Source: Methanofastidiosum sp964621955
Lineage (GTDB): Archaea; Methanobacteriota_B; Thermococci; Methanofastidiosales; Methanofastidiosaceae
NCBI GenBank assembly: GCA_964621955.1
Contig: CAZUMN010000001.1
Location: 7,500 to 71,499, forward strand
Direction: 5' to 3'
DNA length: 64,000 nucleotides
The notes below the pieces were generated by a model that was not told the origin of the DNA, searched no databases, and saw only the letters and a program-made list of their open reading frames with translations. The position numbers were made by a program, and so were the translations under genes. Numbering within the stretch: the first letter of the stretch is position 1; the number at the start of each line of letters is the position of its first letter. Shown piece after piece: positions 8,590 through 17,087 of this stretch.

Positions 8590-9282
8590 ATGGAATCACC
8601 AGTAATTGATGCAAGAGCACTATACAAGTGTTACACCCTTGGAAATGCCCAGATTCCAATTTTGCGTGGAATAGACCTTACTGTGCAAAAAGGCGAAATT
8701 GTCGCTTTGATGGGGCCATCTGGTTCGGGTAAAAGTACTCTTTTAGGGATACTTGGGGGTTTAGATTTACCTACTTCAGGTAAGATACTAATTGATGGAA
8801 TTGATATAACAAGACTTCCTGAAAGTAAACTTGCAGAGATTAGGGGTAGAAAAATTGGTTTTGTTTTTCAAGCATATAATCTTGTTTCAACCCTTACTGC
8901 AATTGAAAATGTGATGTTACCTTCCTATTTTGTTAAAGGAAAGAAAAAAGACCCTGAAGAACTTCTTGAGATAGTAGGACTAAGTCACAGAAGAAATAAT
9001 AAACCGACCGAGATGAGTGGCGGTGAGCAGCAAAGAGTAGCTATTGCAAGAGCATTAGTAAATAATCCCAAAATTCTTTTTGGTGATGAACCTACTGGTA
9101 ACTTAGATTCTAAGACAGAACTAAAAATATTAAATCTATTTCAAAGATTAAGGGATGATTTTGACTCTACTATTTTTTTAGTTACACATTCTGACGAAGT
9201 AGCTAAAATTGCTGATCGTATTATTTATATTAGAGATGGTAGGCTGGAAAGGGAGAAAAATGTTGGAAAACTCAAAAATTAA
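8590..9282 (+). CDS. ABC transporter ATP-binding protein, MacB/LolD family
   Basis: This 230-residue ATPase shows Walker A GPSGSGKST (about 42-50), the Q-loop in VFQAYNLV, the signature MSGGEQQRVAIARAL, Walker B ILFGDEPTGNLDS and the H-loop THSDE. The GDEPTGNLDS form is typical of the LolD/MacB/FtsE branch, which energises FtsX-type permeases through conformational change and not classical import. Its last 23 bases overlap the start of the permease gene, which indicates coupled translation. Confidence 0.93.
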   Translation: MESPVIDARALYKCYTLGNAQIPILRGIDLTVQKGEIVALMGPSGSGKSTLLGILGGLDLPTSGKILIDGIDITRLPESKLAEIRGRKIGFVFQAYNLVSTLTAIENVMLPSYFVKGKKKDPEELLEIVGLSHRRNNKPTEMSGGEQQRVAIARALVNNPKILFGDEPTGNLDSKTELKILNLFQRLRDDFDSTIFLVTHSDEVAKIADRIIYIRDGRLEREKNVGKLKN

Positions 9283-12247
9283 CATATATTCTAAATATGC
9301 AGCAACGTCCCTTTTACGAAGAAAGCAAAGAACCCTCTTTTCTTTACTTGCGATTGCCATAAGTATATCTTCAATAGTAGCAATCAGTCTTATGGGAAAT
9401 TCTGTCAACTATACTCTTCAAAGTAGCGTTAAATACTACTTTGGTGGCGATTTGAGACTCGATATGGAAACTATTGGATTTAGGACAGGCGAATTTGATT
9501 TCAAAGAAACAGAGGAATTCGTGCAATCTTTGAAGGATTCTAGTACAATCCAAGATTATACCTATATAATTGATACGGTGAGAGGTACAGATATACAAAG
9601 AGAGGGGGTAACCCAGACTTTTTTGGGCCTTAGAGGGGTAGAGCTCGGAAAATATCCACTTTATGATGAAATCCCCGTTATAGAACCAAAAGGTGCAAAG
9701 TTTAATACTTTGATTAAGGAACCGTATGATGTAGCAGTCAATGATATATTGGCTCAAAACCTTAAATTAAAAGTTGGGGATACTCTACCAGTTCTTTCAG
9801 ATAATGGGAGAACTGAATTCAAGGTAGTGGGCATTGTTAAAGAAGGAGGGGGAGTTGCCGATATTTTTGGGGTAGGTATAGTCAAACACGAAACAATGAT
9901 GGAACTCCTTAAACTTGAAGAAAAAGATGCATCAAGTATCTTCATTAAAACCGAAAATGATTCTTTGATGTTTGATGCTGAAAGGTCAATCAAAACTGAA
10001 TTAATTGATCGAAACAAATACAAAATTACTGTTACAAATTATATTGATCAGAACGAAGCAACAATTGAAACCCTAAAGCCTGTTTTACAATTCTTTGGTC
10101 TTGCCGGCATCATAGCCCTTCTGGTGGGAGCAATTGGTATAATTACTACGATGTTCATATCCATGAAAGAAAGAAAAAAAGAAATAGGTACTATGAAAGC
10201 AGTAGGAATTAAAAGCTCTGAAGTAATCAATTTCTTTCTTTTTGAGGCACTATTTTTAGGAGTTAGTGGTAGTTTATTGGGTGTTCTATTAGGTGTCTTA
10301 ATATCAACTCAACTAGTTCTTATAGCTGGAGGATTGTTTAATACAGTTTTACGTTTAGTGATAGATCCTTTTATCTTGGTCTACGGTTTTCTTGTGGGAG
10401 TTTTTTCAGTGTTGACATTTCAGATAGTACCTGCATACATAGGGAGCCAGATTAGACCTATTATAGTTCTGAAAGACATGGAAGGCGAAAAACCATTTTA
10501 TAAGGATTGGGGATTTGCCAAAATAGTATTTATATCTTTTTTAGTTTTTGGTGGAATATTATATATAAATTTGCGATCAATATTACTAGTTCTTGCTGTA
10601 TTTGTATTAATACTACTAATGTTTATTTTCACAATAGTTGCTAGATATATTATTAAATTCGCTTCTAGAATGTCCACATTTAACATGGTTTCATTAAAGT
10701 TAGGCCTAAGAAGTATTGAAAGAAATCATTGGACCGTTGCAACAGCACTTTTGGCGATATCTATTGGTCTAGGCAGTGTGGGCGGAGTTCTAACGACTGG
10801 AGAAGGCCTAAAAGATTTTGTAGCTGATGCATTCACATCATTTGCGGATTATGACGTTCAGATAAATGGAATACCTGATTCCAAAATTTCTACTATGGAA
10901 GAACGACTTTTGCTGATGGAAGAAGTAAAAACGGTATATAAAACGGCGGGTGAATTTTCCGGATTCTCTGTGAATATCTTGGAAGTTAATGGAAAACCTG
11001 TATCGCGGTATATTAGTGATTTTACTGAAGAGAAACGTGAAATAGCGGAAGAAAGATGTGCCGGTGCAAATTTAGGTGGTAGGAATCTTGAATTCAATCC
11101 TATAAATCCCGTTACTTTTCGAACAATTAAAGGAAGACTCCTCGGGAAAGAAGATATAGGTAAGAAAAATATTATAGTCTCTACTCAATGTGTAGATACT
11201 TTTGGTTTTGATGTAGGGGACACAATCACTTTTCAATACAATGATTACTCTTTTGATATGAAAATAGTAGGGGTATATCAGCCTAGTTTCCAAGGTGGGG
11301 GCCCACCTTCCTCTAATTTAGGAATTCTTACTTCTGTTGAAACAGTGGATAGAATAATAAGATCTTCGTCAAACAAAGAATTTAATATAATTGAAGTTAA
11401 TAAAATAAAACTAAAAGATTATGCTAAACAATTACCCCTAGACCAAGCCAAATCTATTTCAATTATTTCGAAAATAAATGTTAACATTTTAGGTTTAGGC
11501 CAGGAATACCAGTATTTTGATAATCATGACACTGGGGGAATAGTTATTTCCCAAAAATTGGCGCAATCATTTGGATTAAATATCGGCGACACATTAACTT
11601 TAGAAGAAAATGATTATAAAAAGACATTTACTATAAGAGATATCCGTGTAGGTCCTTTTAATAAAAACGCTGAGATTATAGTTTCTTATAATGCACTTAG
11701 TGATACATTTCCAGACATATACACATATACATTAAATGTCATTGCAAAAGAAGGCCAGTCAGAATCACTATCTAAAAAGGTAAAGGCCATGTTTTCACCA
11801 GAATATTATGTGTTTGAATCCTCGGAAGTTTTATCAATTGTTAACAGATTAATCGATCAAGTAGTGATTCCAATATCTTTACTTGCATCATTTTCACTTT
11901 TTGTCGCAATTATAGTTATTTCAAATACAATGTATCTTACCATAATTGACCGAAAGAGGGAAATAGGAATCATGAAAGCAATAGGCGCAAGTAATTTTAC
12001 AGTATTAAAAAATCTTGCAGTAGAAAATTTGGCAATAGGTGCAATTGGTGGAATTCTTTCTTTGGTTATTCTTTATGTGGCATTTGTTGGTCTATCTATC
12101 ATTTTACAAATAGGTGGCACTCCGATTAGCCCAACGATATTGGCGGGAATATTCTTTTTGTCATTAGTAGTATCTGTTGTAGCTTCGATTATTCCTGCAT
12201 ACAATACCTCAAAGATAAGACCTTTATCCGTGCTCAGATACGAATAA
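9260..12247 (+). CDS. Double FtsX/MacB-type ABC permease
   Basis: The permease has about 995 residues and is read as two fused FtsX-type halves. Each half has an N-terminal helix (SLLAIAISISSIVAISL in the first, ATALLAISIGLGSVGG in the second), a large external MacB-like domain and three C-terminal helices. The conserved element before the last helices appears twice: KERKKEIGTMKAVG and DRKREIGIMKAIGAS. Extra hydrophobic helices (about residues 415-465) join the halves. The ATG at 9260 was chosen because GGGAG lies 5 bp upstream; the longer reading from 9209 runs inside the ATPase gene. It probably moves lipids, peptides or surface proteins, or acts mechanically on the envelope. Confidence 0.88.
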   Translation: MLENSKINIYSKYAATSLLRRKQRTLFSLLAIAISISSIVAISLMGNSVNYTLQSSVKYYFGGDLRLDMETIGFRTGEFDFKETEEFVQSLKDSSTIQDYTYIIDTVRGTDIQREGVTQTFLGLRGVELGKYPLYDEIPVIEPKGAKFNTLIKEPYDVAVNDILAQNLKLKVGDTLPVLSDNGRTEFKVVGIVKEGGGVADIFGVGIVKHETMMELLKLEEKDASSIFIKTENDSLMFDAERSIKTELIDRNKYKITVTNYIDQNEATIETLKPVLQFFGLAGIIALLVGAIGIITTMFISMKERKKEIGTMKAVGIKSSEVINFFLFEALFLGVSGSLLGVLLGVLISTQLVLIAGGLFNTVLRLVIDPFILVYGFLVGVFSVLTFQIVPAYIGSQIRPIIVLKDMEGEKPFYKDWGFAKIVFISFLVFGGILYINLRSILLVLAVFVLILLMFIFTIVARYIIKFASRMSTFNMVSLKLGLRSIERNHWTVATALLAISIGLGSVGGVLTTGEGLKDFVADAFTSFADYDVQINGIPDSKISTMEERLLLMEEVKTVYKTAGEFSGFSVNILEVNGKPVSRYISDFTEEKREIAEERCAGANLGGRNLEFNPINPVTFRTIKGRLLGKEDIGKKNIIVSTQCVDTFGFDVGDTITFQYNDYSFDMKIVGVYQPSFQGGGPPSSNLGILTSVETVDRIIRSSSNKEFNIIEVNKIKLKDYAKQLPLDQAKSISIISKINVNILGLGQEYQYFDNHDTGGIVISQKLAQSFGLNIGDTLTLEENDYKKTFTIRDIRVGPFNKNAEIIVSYNALSDTFPDIYTYTLNVIAKEGQSESLSKKVKAMFSPEYYVFESSEVLSIVNRLIDQVVIPISLLASFSLFVAIIVISNTMYLTIIDRKREIGIMKAIGASNFTVLKNLAVENLAIGAIGGILSLVILYVAFVGLSIILQIGGTPISPTILAGIFFLSLVVSVVASIIPAYNTSKIRPLSVLRYE

Positions 12248-12284
12248 TTCTAGTTTTTATTGTTCAGTATCATTTAAACAAAAA

Positions 12285-12311
12285 TAGTATAAAACCGAAA
12301 ATCTTATAAAT
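12285..12311 (+). promoter_or_regulatory. Promoter region of the heat-shock operon
   Basis: Two TATA-like boxes, TAGTATAAAA (12285-12294) and CTTATAAAT (12303-12311), lie 33-50 bp before the GTG start of the operon's first gene. They are separated by a short A/C-rich stretch. Which one is used cannot be told from sequence. The adjacent DNA is the natural place for autoregulation by the winged-helix protein. Confidence 0.5.
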
Positions 12312-12343
12312 GGATTGATTAGATTAACTTTAGGTGAACTTAA

Positions 12344-12790
12344 GTGGCCATTTCGCGAAGCTGTCCAATGCGAATAGTTGTCAGAGATTTAGATGCTCCG
12401 TTCGAAGATTCTCCAGTAGAATACATGGAATGGGTCTGTGAGTCTCTAGGAATTGTTACTGGAAGAGATGTAAACAAGACAGCGATTACTTTGTTTAGAG
12501 TGATAGTCGAAAAATCAGATTATCGATGTGGCATTTCAAGTACCGAATTAGCAGAAGAACTTTCAATGTCTCGTGGAGCAGTTATTAATCAACTTAACAA
12601 ACTAATTGAATGTGGCCTTATACGAAAAAGTGGAAGAAATTATACTCTCCGAGGTGGAAATCTAACAAGAACAATGATGGAGATAAGAGGGGATTTTGAT
12701 AGACTCTTTGAAAGACTGGAAAAAGCCGCAAATTATATGGACAATTGCTTTGGCTTCCCAATGGAGAATAAAATCTATAAAAAATTATAG
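12344..12790 (+). CDS. Winged-helix transcriptional regulator heading the heat-shock operon
   Basis: The 148-residue protein contains a winged helix-turn-helix (about 55-105: SSTELAEELSMSRGAVINQL, then LIRKSGRNYTLRGG) followed by a helical tail that may dimerise. It starts at GTG 12344, supported by AGGTGA 6 bp upstream; the ATG at 12368 is the alternative. The gene ends 8 bp before grpE, so it is almost certainly co-transcribed with grpE-dnaK-dnaJ. I infer that it controls this operon, perhaps as a heat-shock repressor. It is not recognisably HrcA, and similarity to archaeal Phr is only a guess. Two cysteines near the N-terminus and one near residue 127 could bind metal. Confidence 0.75.
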   Translation: MAISRSCPMRIVVRDLDAPFEDSPVEYMEWVCESLGIVTGRDVNKTAITLFRVIVEKSDYRCGISSTELAEELSMSRGAVINQLNKLIECGLIRKSGRNYTLRGGNLTRTMMEIRGDFDRLFERLEKAANYMDNCFGFPMENKIYKKL

Positions 12791-12798
12791 GTGTTTTA

Positions 12799-13341
12799 AT
12801 GACTGATGAAAATGAAAACTTTGAAAATAATGAAGACAAAATCACTGAACTTGAAAAAAAGATCTCTGATCTAGAGAAACAGCTTTCAGAAAGCGAATCA
12901 AAGTCAAAAGAACATTATGACAGACTATTGCGGAGCGAAGCAGATTTTCAAAATCTTAAAAAAAGAACGGAAAAAGAAAAAGACGATACGAGAAAATATG
13001 CTTTACAGGAAATAATCATGGGGATATTAAATGTACTCGATCACATTGAAAGAGGGATAAAAGTTTATAGAGAGACAGACAAGAAAAATCTAGATAAGGT
13101 TGAGGTATTGAAAGGAATGGAACTTATTTACAAAGATCTTAAGGATGTCCTTAGTTCTCATGGATTATGTGAGATTGAATGCATAGGGAAAGAATTTGAT
13201 CCATTTTATCATGAAGCCCTAGCTACGATTTGTTCAGAAGAAACAGACGATAACAAAGTAATAGAAGAGTTCCAAAAGGGATACATTTTAAATGATAGGG
13301 TAATAAGACCATCAAGAGTTAAAGTAACTAAAAAAGAATAA
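12799..13341 (+). CDS. grpE: GrpE nucleotide exchange factor
   Basis: GrpE releases ADP from DnaK so that the chaperone can cycle. The 180-residue protein has the typical long N-terminal coiled coil (about 10-65), then the conserved segments LLRSEADFQNLKKRTEKE and FDPFYHEALATI, and the C-terminal beta domain ending GYILNDRVIRPSRVKVTK. AGGTG stands 5 bp before the ATG. It lies between the operon's regulator and dnaK. In archaea this chaperone set is generally regarded as acquired from bacteria. Confidence 0.95.
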   Translation: MTDENENFENNEDKITELEKKISDLEKQLSESESKSKEHYDRLLRSEADFQNLKKRTEKEKDDTRKYALQEIIMGILNVLDHIERGIKVYRETDKKNLDKVEVLKGMELIYKDLKDVLSSHGLCEIECIGKEFDPFYHEALATICSEETDDNKVIEEFQKGYILNDRVIRPSRVKVTKKE

Positions 13342-13380
13342 TTAGTATAATATAGTTATAATCAAACGAGGTGAGTTATA

Positions 13381-15291
13381 ATGGGAAAAGTATTAGGAAT
13401 TGATTTAGGAACAACAAATTCATGTATGTCTATAATGGATAAAGGCCAGCCTCTTGTAATACCAAATGCAGAGGGTGGAAGGACTACACCGTCAGTTGTA
13501 GGAGTTTCATCTAAGGGGGAATGGCTAGTAGGCAGAGTTGCAAAAAATCAGATTGTTTCGAATCCTGAAAATACTGCTTACTCAGTTAAGAGATTCATTG
13601 GTAGAAGATATGATGAAGTTGATAGTGAAAAGAAGATTATCCAGTACACAATTACACCTGGAAACACTCAAGAAGTAAGAATAGTTCTTGGAGGAAAGGA
13701 CTATACTCCAGAAGAGCTTTCTGCAAAAATTCTAAAGAAAATGAAAGATGATGCAGAAGCGTACCTTGGGGAGAAGATCACAGAAGCAGTTATCACTGTA
13801 CCTGCTTACTTTAATGACTCTCAAAGAAAAGCAACAAAAGATGCGGGGGAAATAGCTGGACTTAAAGTTTTAAGAATTATTAACGAACCCACTGCAGCAA
13901 CTCTTGCATATGGGCTTGATAAACAGGAAGAGCAGACTGTTCTTGTTTACGACCTCGGAGGAGGTACTTTTGATGTTTCAATCCTTGAAATAGGAGAAGG
14001 AGTATTTGAAGTAAAGTCTACTAACGGTGACACACATCTTGGTGGGGATGATTGGGATCAGCGCGTAGTTGAGTGGTTAGTTGAAGAATATAAAAAGCAG
14101 TATGGGAAAGATATAACTAAGGACAAAATGGCAATGCAACGCTTAAAAGAAGCTGCCGAGAAGGCTAAGATTGAATTGTCTGGTTTGGCTGAAACTTCCA
14201 TAAATCTACCATATTTAACTGCGGATGAATCTGGTCCAAAGCATTTAGAAGTAACCTTATCTAGGTCAAAATTTGAAGCAATGACAAAGGATCTCATAGA
14301 CAGAACAATGAAGCCAATTCAACAAGCAATGACCGATGCAAAGGTGGAGCCAGAAGATATTGATTCTATCCTACTTGTAGGTGGGTCAACAAGAATGCCT
14401 CAAGTATACAATTATGTAAAACAGTACTTTGCAAAAGAACCAAGAAGAGATATAAATCCTGACGAGTGCGTGGCAATTGGTGCAGGAATCCAAGGTGGAG
14501 TACTAAAAGGTGAAGTAAAAGATGTACTTCTTCTAGATGTTACACCATTGTCCCTAGGAATTGAAACATTTGGTGGAGTATTTACTAAATTGATTGATAG
14601 AAATACAACTATACCTACAAAGAAAAGTGAAGTATTCTCAACAGCTACAGACAATCAATCCTCAGTAGAGATACATGTACTCCAAGGTGAAAGGCCAATG
14701 GCAGCAGACAATCATACTCTTGGTAAATTCACTTTAAGTGGTATACCTCCAGCGCCGAGAGGTATCCCTCAAATAGAAGTCACATTTGACATAGATGCAA
14801 ATGGAATTCTAAATGTTACAGCCAAAGACAAAGGAACTGGAAAAGAACAGAGTATTACAATACAAGCATCAGCCAACTTATCTAAGAATGAAATCGAAAA
14901 TCTAAAGAAAGAAGCCGAAGCCCATGCACAGGAAGATACAAAAAAGAAAGAATTGGTAGAAGCTAGGAATCAGGCAGATACAGTGATATATACAACTGAA
15001 AAAGCAATAAAAGACTTTGCAGATAAAATAGATTCCTCTAAAAAATCTGAATTAGAAGGATTAATCACAGAACTAAAAAATGCTATGAACGGAAATAATT
15101 CCCAAGAAATAAATGAGAAAACTGAGAAATTGTCCAAATCAATGTACGAAGTAAGCACTAAGATTTATCAACAGACACAAAGTGCACAAGGGCAACCAAA
15201 AGAAGAACCAAAAAATGAAGGCAATACCAATACTGGTGACAATGTCTACGATGCTGATTTTGAGGTAACAGACGAAGATAAAAAAGATTAA
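13381..15291 (+). CDS. dnaK: Molecular chaperone DnaK (Hsp70)
   Basis: This is a full-length 636-residue Hsp70. The ATPase domain shows GIDLGTTNSCMS at the N-terminus, VITVPAYFND, VYDLGGGTFDVS and LLVGGSTRMP. The linker is DVLLLDVTPLSLGIET, followed by the substrate-binding beta domain (ITIQASANLSKNEI) and a helical lid. The C-terminus ends in an acidic tail, DADFEVTDEDKKD, as in bacterial DnaK. GAGGTGA precedes the ATG by 6 bp. It folds and protects proteins together with the adjacent GrpE and DnaJ. Confidence 0.98.
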   Translation: MGKVLGIDLGTTNSCMSIMDKGQPLVIPNAEGGRTTPSVVGVSSKGEWLVGRVAKNQIVSNPENTAYSVKRFIGRRYDEVDSEKKIIQYTITPGNTQEVRIVLGGKDYTPEELSAKILKKMKDDAEAYLGEKITEAVITVPAYFNDSQRKATKDAGEIAGLKVLRIINEPTAATLAYGLDKQEEQTVLVYDLGGGTFDVSILEIGEGVFEVKSTNGDTHLGGDDWDQRVVEWLVEEYKKQYGKDITKDKMAMQRLKEAAEKAKIELSGLAETSINLPYLTADESGPKHLEVTLSRSKFEAMTKDLIDRTMKPIQQAMTDAKVEPEDIDSILLVGGSTRMPQVYNYVKQYFAKEPRRDINPDECVAIGAGIQGGVLKGEVKDVLLLDVTPLSLGIETFGGVFTKLIDRNTTIPTKKSEVFSTATDNQSSVEIHVLQGERPMAADNHTLGKFTLSGIPPAPRGIPQIEVTFDIDANGILNVTAKDKGTGKEQSITIQASANLSKNEIENLKKEAEAHAQEDTKKKELVEARNQADTVIYTTEKAIKDFADKIDSSKKSELEGLITELKNAMNGNNSQEINEKTEKLSKSMYEVSTKIYQQTQSAQGQPKEEPKNEGNTNTGDNVYDADFEVTDEDKKD

Positions 15292-15324
15292 TTTATTTTT
15301 TTATTATATTTTTGAGGGTTTAGG

Positions 15325-16449
15325 ATGACTAAAAGAGACTACTACGAAGTTCTAGAAATAAACAAAAATGCTACAGACGATGAAGTAAAAAAATCATATA
15401 GAAGACTTGCTAAGAAGTATCATCCCGACCTCAACAAGGGCGATAAAGGAGCCGAAGAAAAATTTAAAGAGATCTCCGAAGCTTATGAAGTTCTTATGGA
15501 TAAAAATAAAAGAGCTAATTATGATAAACATGGGCATGCAGGAGTAAATAGTCAATTTGGCCGAGAAGGATTTGAATGGAGTAACTTTACTCATTTCTCT
15601 GATTTGGAAGACATCTTTGGCGGTGGATTTGGCGGAGGGGGTTTCGGAGATTCCATATTCGATATATTTTTTGGATCTTCTGGCCAAAGAGGTGGGACTT
15701 ACAGACCACAAAGAGGTAGAGATCTAAAAACAGGAATATCTGTAACATTAGAAGAAGCATTTACTGGAACAAAAAAATCTCTTAAAATGAACAAAGGACT
15801 AAAATGCTCAGATTGTCAAGGTACTGGATCTAAAGGCGGATTACCTCCTAAAGTTTGCCCCGCATGTGGTGGTGCAGGTAGAGTTCAAGCTAGAAGGGAT
15901 ACAGTTTTTGGCACTTTTGCGACAGTTACAGCGTGCAATACCTGTGGGGGAAGAGGTAAAGTAATTGTAGAAAAATGCCCTAAATGCAGTGGGAGTGGAA
16001 GTGTACGTGGAGAAAAGACAATTAGCCTAGATATACCTAAAGGAATCGAAGATGGTAGTACTCTTAGGATAGCACAAGAAGGTGAAACAGGTGCTGCTGG
16101 GGGGCCATCTGGAGATTTGTACGTTGAGATTAGAATAATCCCACATAATAAATTCAAGAGAGAAGGTGCAGATTTAGTATATGCCCAATCAATTGGGATA
16201 GCTCAAGCCACTTTAGGCTGTTCCTTAACTGTACCTACAATTGATGGGAAAGCAAATGTAAAAGTTCCAGCTGGGACACAGCCTGAAACTATTCTGAGAT
16301 TAAAAGGCAAAGGCATGCCTAAGCTAAGGGGATTTGGAACTGGGGATTTGCTTGTTAAAATAAAAGTTGAAATACCCAAAAGTTTAACTTCTGAAGAAAA
16401 GAACTTATTGAAAAAATACGCACAGATAAGACAAGAAAATCTTAGTTAA
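15325..16449 (+). CDS. dnaJ: Chaperone protein DnaJ
   Basis: The 374-residue type I DnaJ has all family parts. The J domain carries the HPD motif in KYHPDLNKGD (about residue 33), followed by a Gly/Phe-rich linker (about 75-120). Four zinc repeats are present (CSDCQGTG, CPACGGAG, CNTCGGRG, CPKCSGSG). The C-terminal substrate-binding domains end with KGKGMPKLRGFGTGDLLV. It stimulates DnaK ATP hydrolysis and presents substrates. It closes the operon; A/T-rich DNA with no clear hairpin follows. Confidence 0.98.
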   Translation: MTKRDYYEVLEINKNATDDEVKKSYRRLAKKYHPDLNKGDKGAEEKFKEISEAYEVLMDKNKRANYDKHGHAGVNSQFGREGFEWSNFTHFSDLEDIFGGGFGGGGFGDSIFDIFFGSSGQRGGTYRPQRGRDLKTGISVTLEEAFTGTKKSLKMNKGLKCSDCQGTGSKGGLPPKVCPACGGAGRVQARRDTVFGTFATVTACNTCGGRGKVIVEKCPKCSGSGSVRGEKTISLDIPKGIEDGSTLRIAQEGETGAAGGPSGDLYVEIRIIPHNKFKREGADLVYAQSIGIAQATLGCSLTVPTIDGKANVKVPAGTQPETILRLKGKGMPKLRGFGTGDLLVKIKVEIPKSLTSEEKNLLKKYAQIRQENLS

Positions 16450-16614
16450 TTTAATCCATTTAATTTTAGCACTTAAATTCTATGTGCATCAAAAATACAA
16501 TTGTAACATTGAAAGCTATAAAATAGAGTATATACCTTGAGATTAACTAATCTTAGATAATAATAACTTATAAATAGTATTAGTATCATTTTATTATATG
16601 CATGGGGGAAAAGA

Positions 16615-17031
16615 ATGACCTATCTCAGAGAAAACATTGGTCCCAATGGTAAAAAAACAAGCCCTAAACTAGTAGAAGGATTAAAAAACTTTATTATAGA
16701 TATCGACGGAGTAGTATGCGACGATATCCCTAATGAAGAGCCTGAAAGAATGGAATCAGCAAAAGAGATTCCTAATGCGAAATCTACTATAAATAAATGG
16801 TACGATGAAGGGCACATTATAACTTTTTTTACTTCAAGAACTGAAAAAGAAAGAGAAGTTACCGTTAAGTGGTTAAAAGACCATGGAATTAAATATCATA
16901 ATATTATCTTTGGTAAACCAAGGGGCGGTAATTACCATTACATTGACGATAAAGACATAAGAGCCACAAGATTTGAAGGCAAATTCGGAGAATTTGTTAA
17001 AAAAACGAAAGAGATTCAAGTTTTTGAATAA
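16615..17031 (+). CDS. HAD-superfamily phosphatase
   Basis: The 138-residue protein has HAD motif I DIDGVVCDD (about 25-33, nucleophile and acid/base Asp), motif II in FFTSRTEKERE, and a late IDDKDIRA that supplies the acidic metal ligands. There is no large cap domain, so it is a minimal HAD hydrolase; a small phosphorylated sugar or nucleotide is a plausible substrate. A TATA-like ACTTATAAATA lies about 45 bp upstream. It stands 56 bp before the CysRS-like gene and may belong to the same functional group. Confidence 0.75.
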   Translation: MTYLRENIGPNGKKTSPKLVEGLKNFIIDIDGVVCDDIPNEEPERMESAKEIPNAKSTINKWYDEGHIITFFTSRTEKEREVTVKWLKDHGIKYHNIIFGKPRGGNYHYIDDKDIRATRFEGKFGEFVKKTKEIQVFE

Positions 17032-17087
17032 TTCACTTATTGCATAATATTATTTAGGTAACTTTTTATATTGATTCAATCCTAAAT

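Noticed and set aside
9209..9259. Longer N-terminus for the double FtsX permease
   Set aside because: These codons lie inside the ATPase gene, and a good GGGAG site precedes the ATG at 9260.
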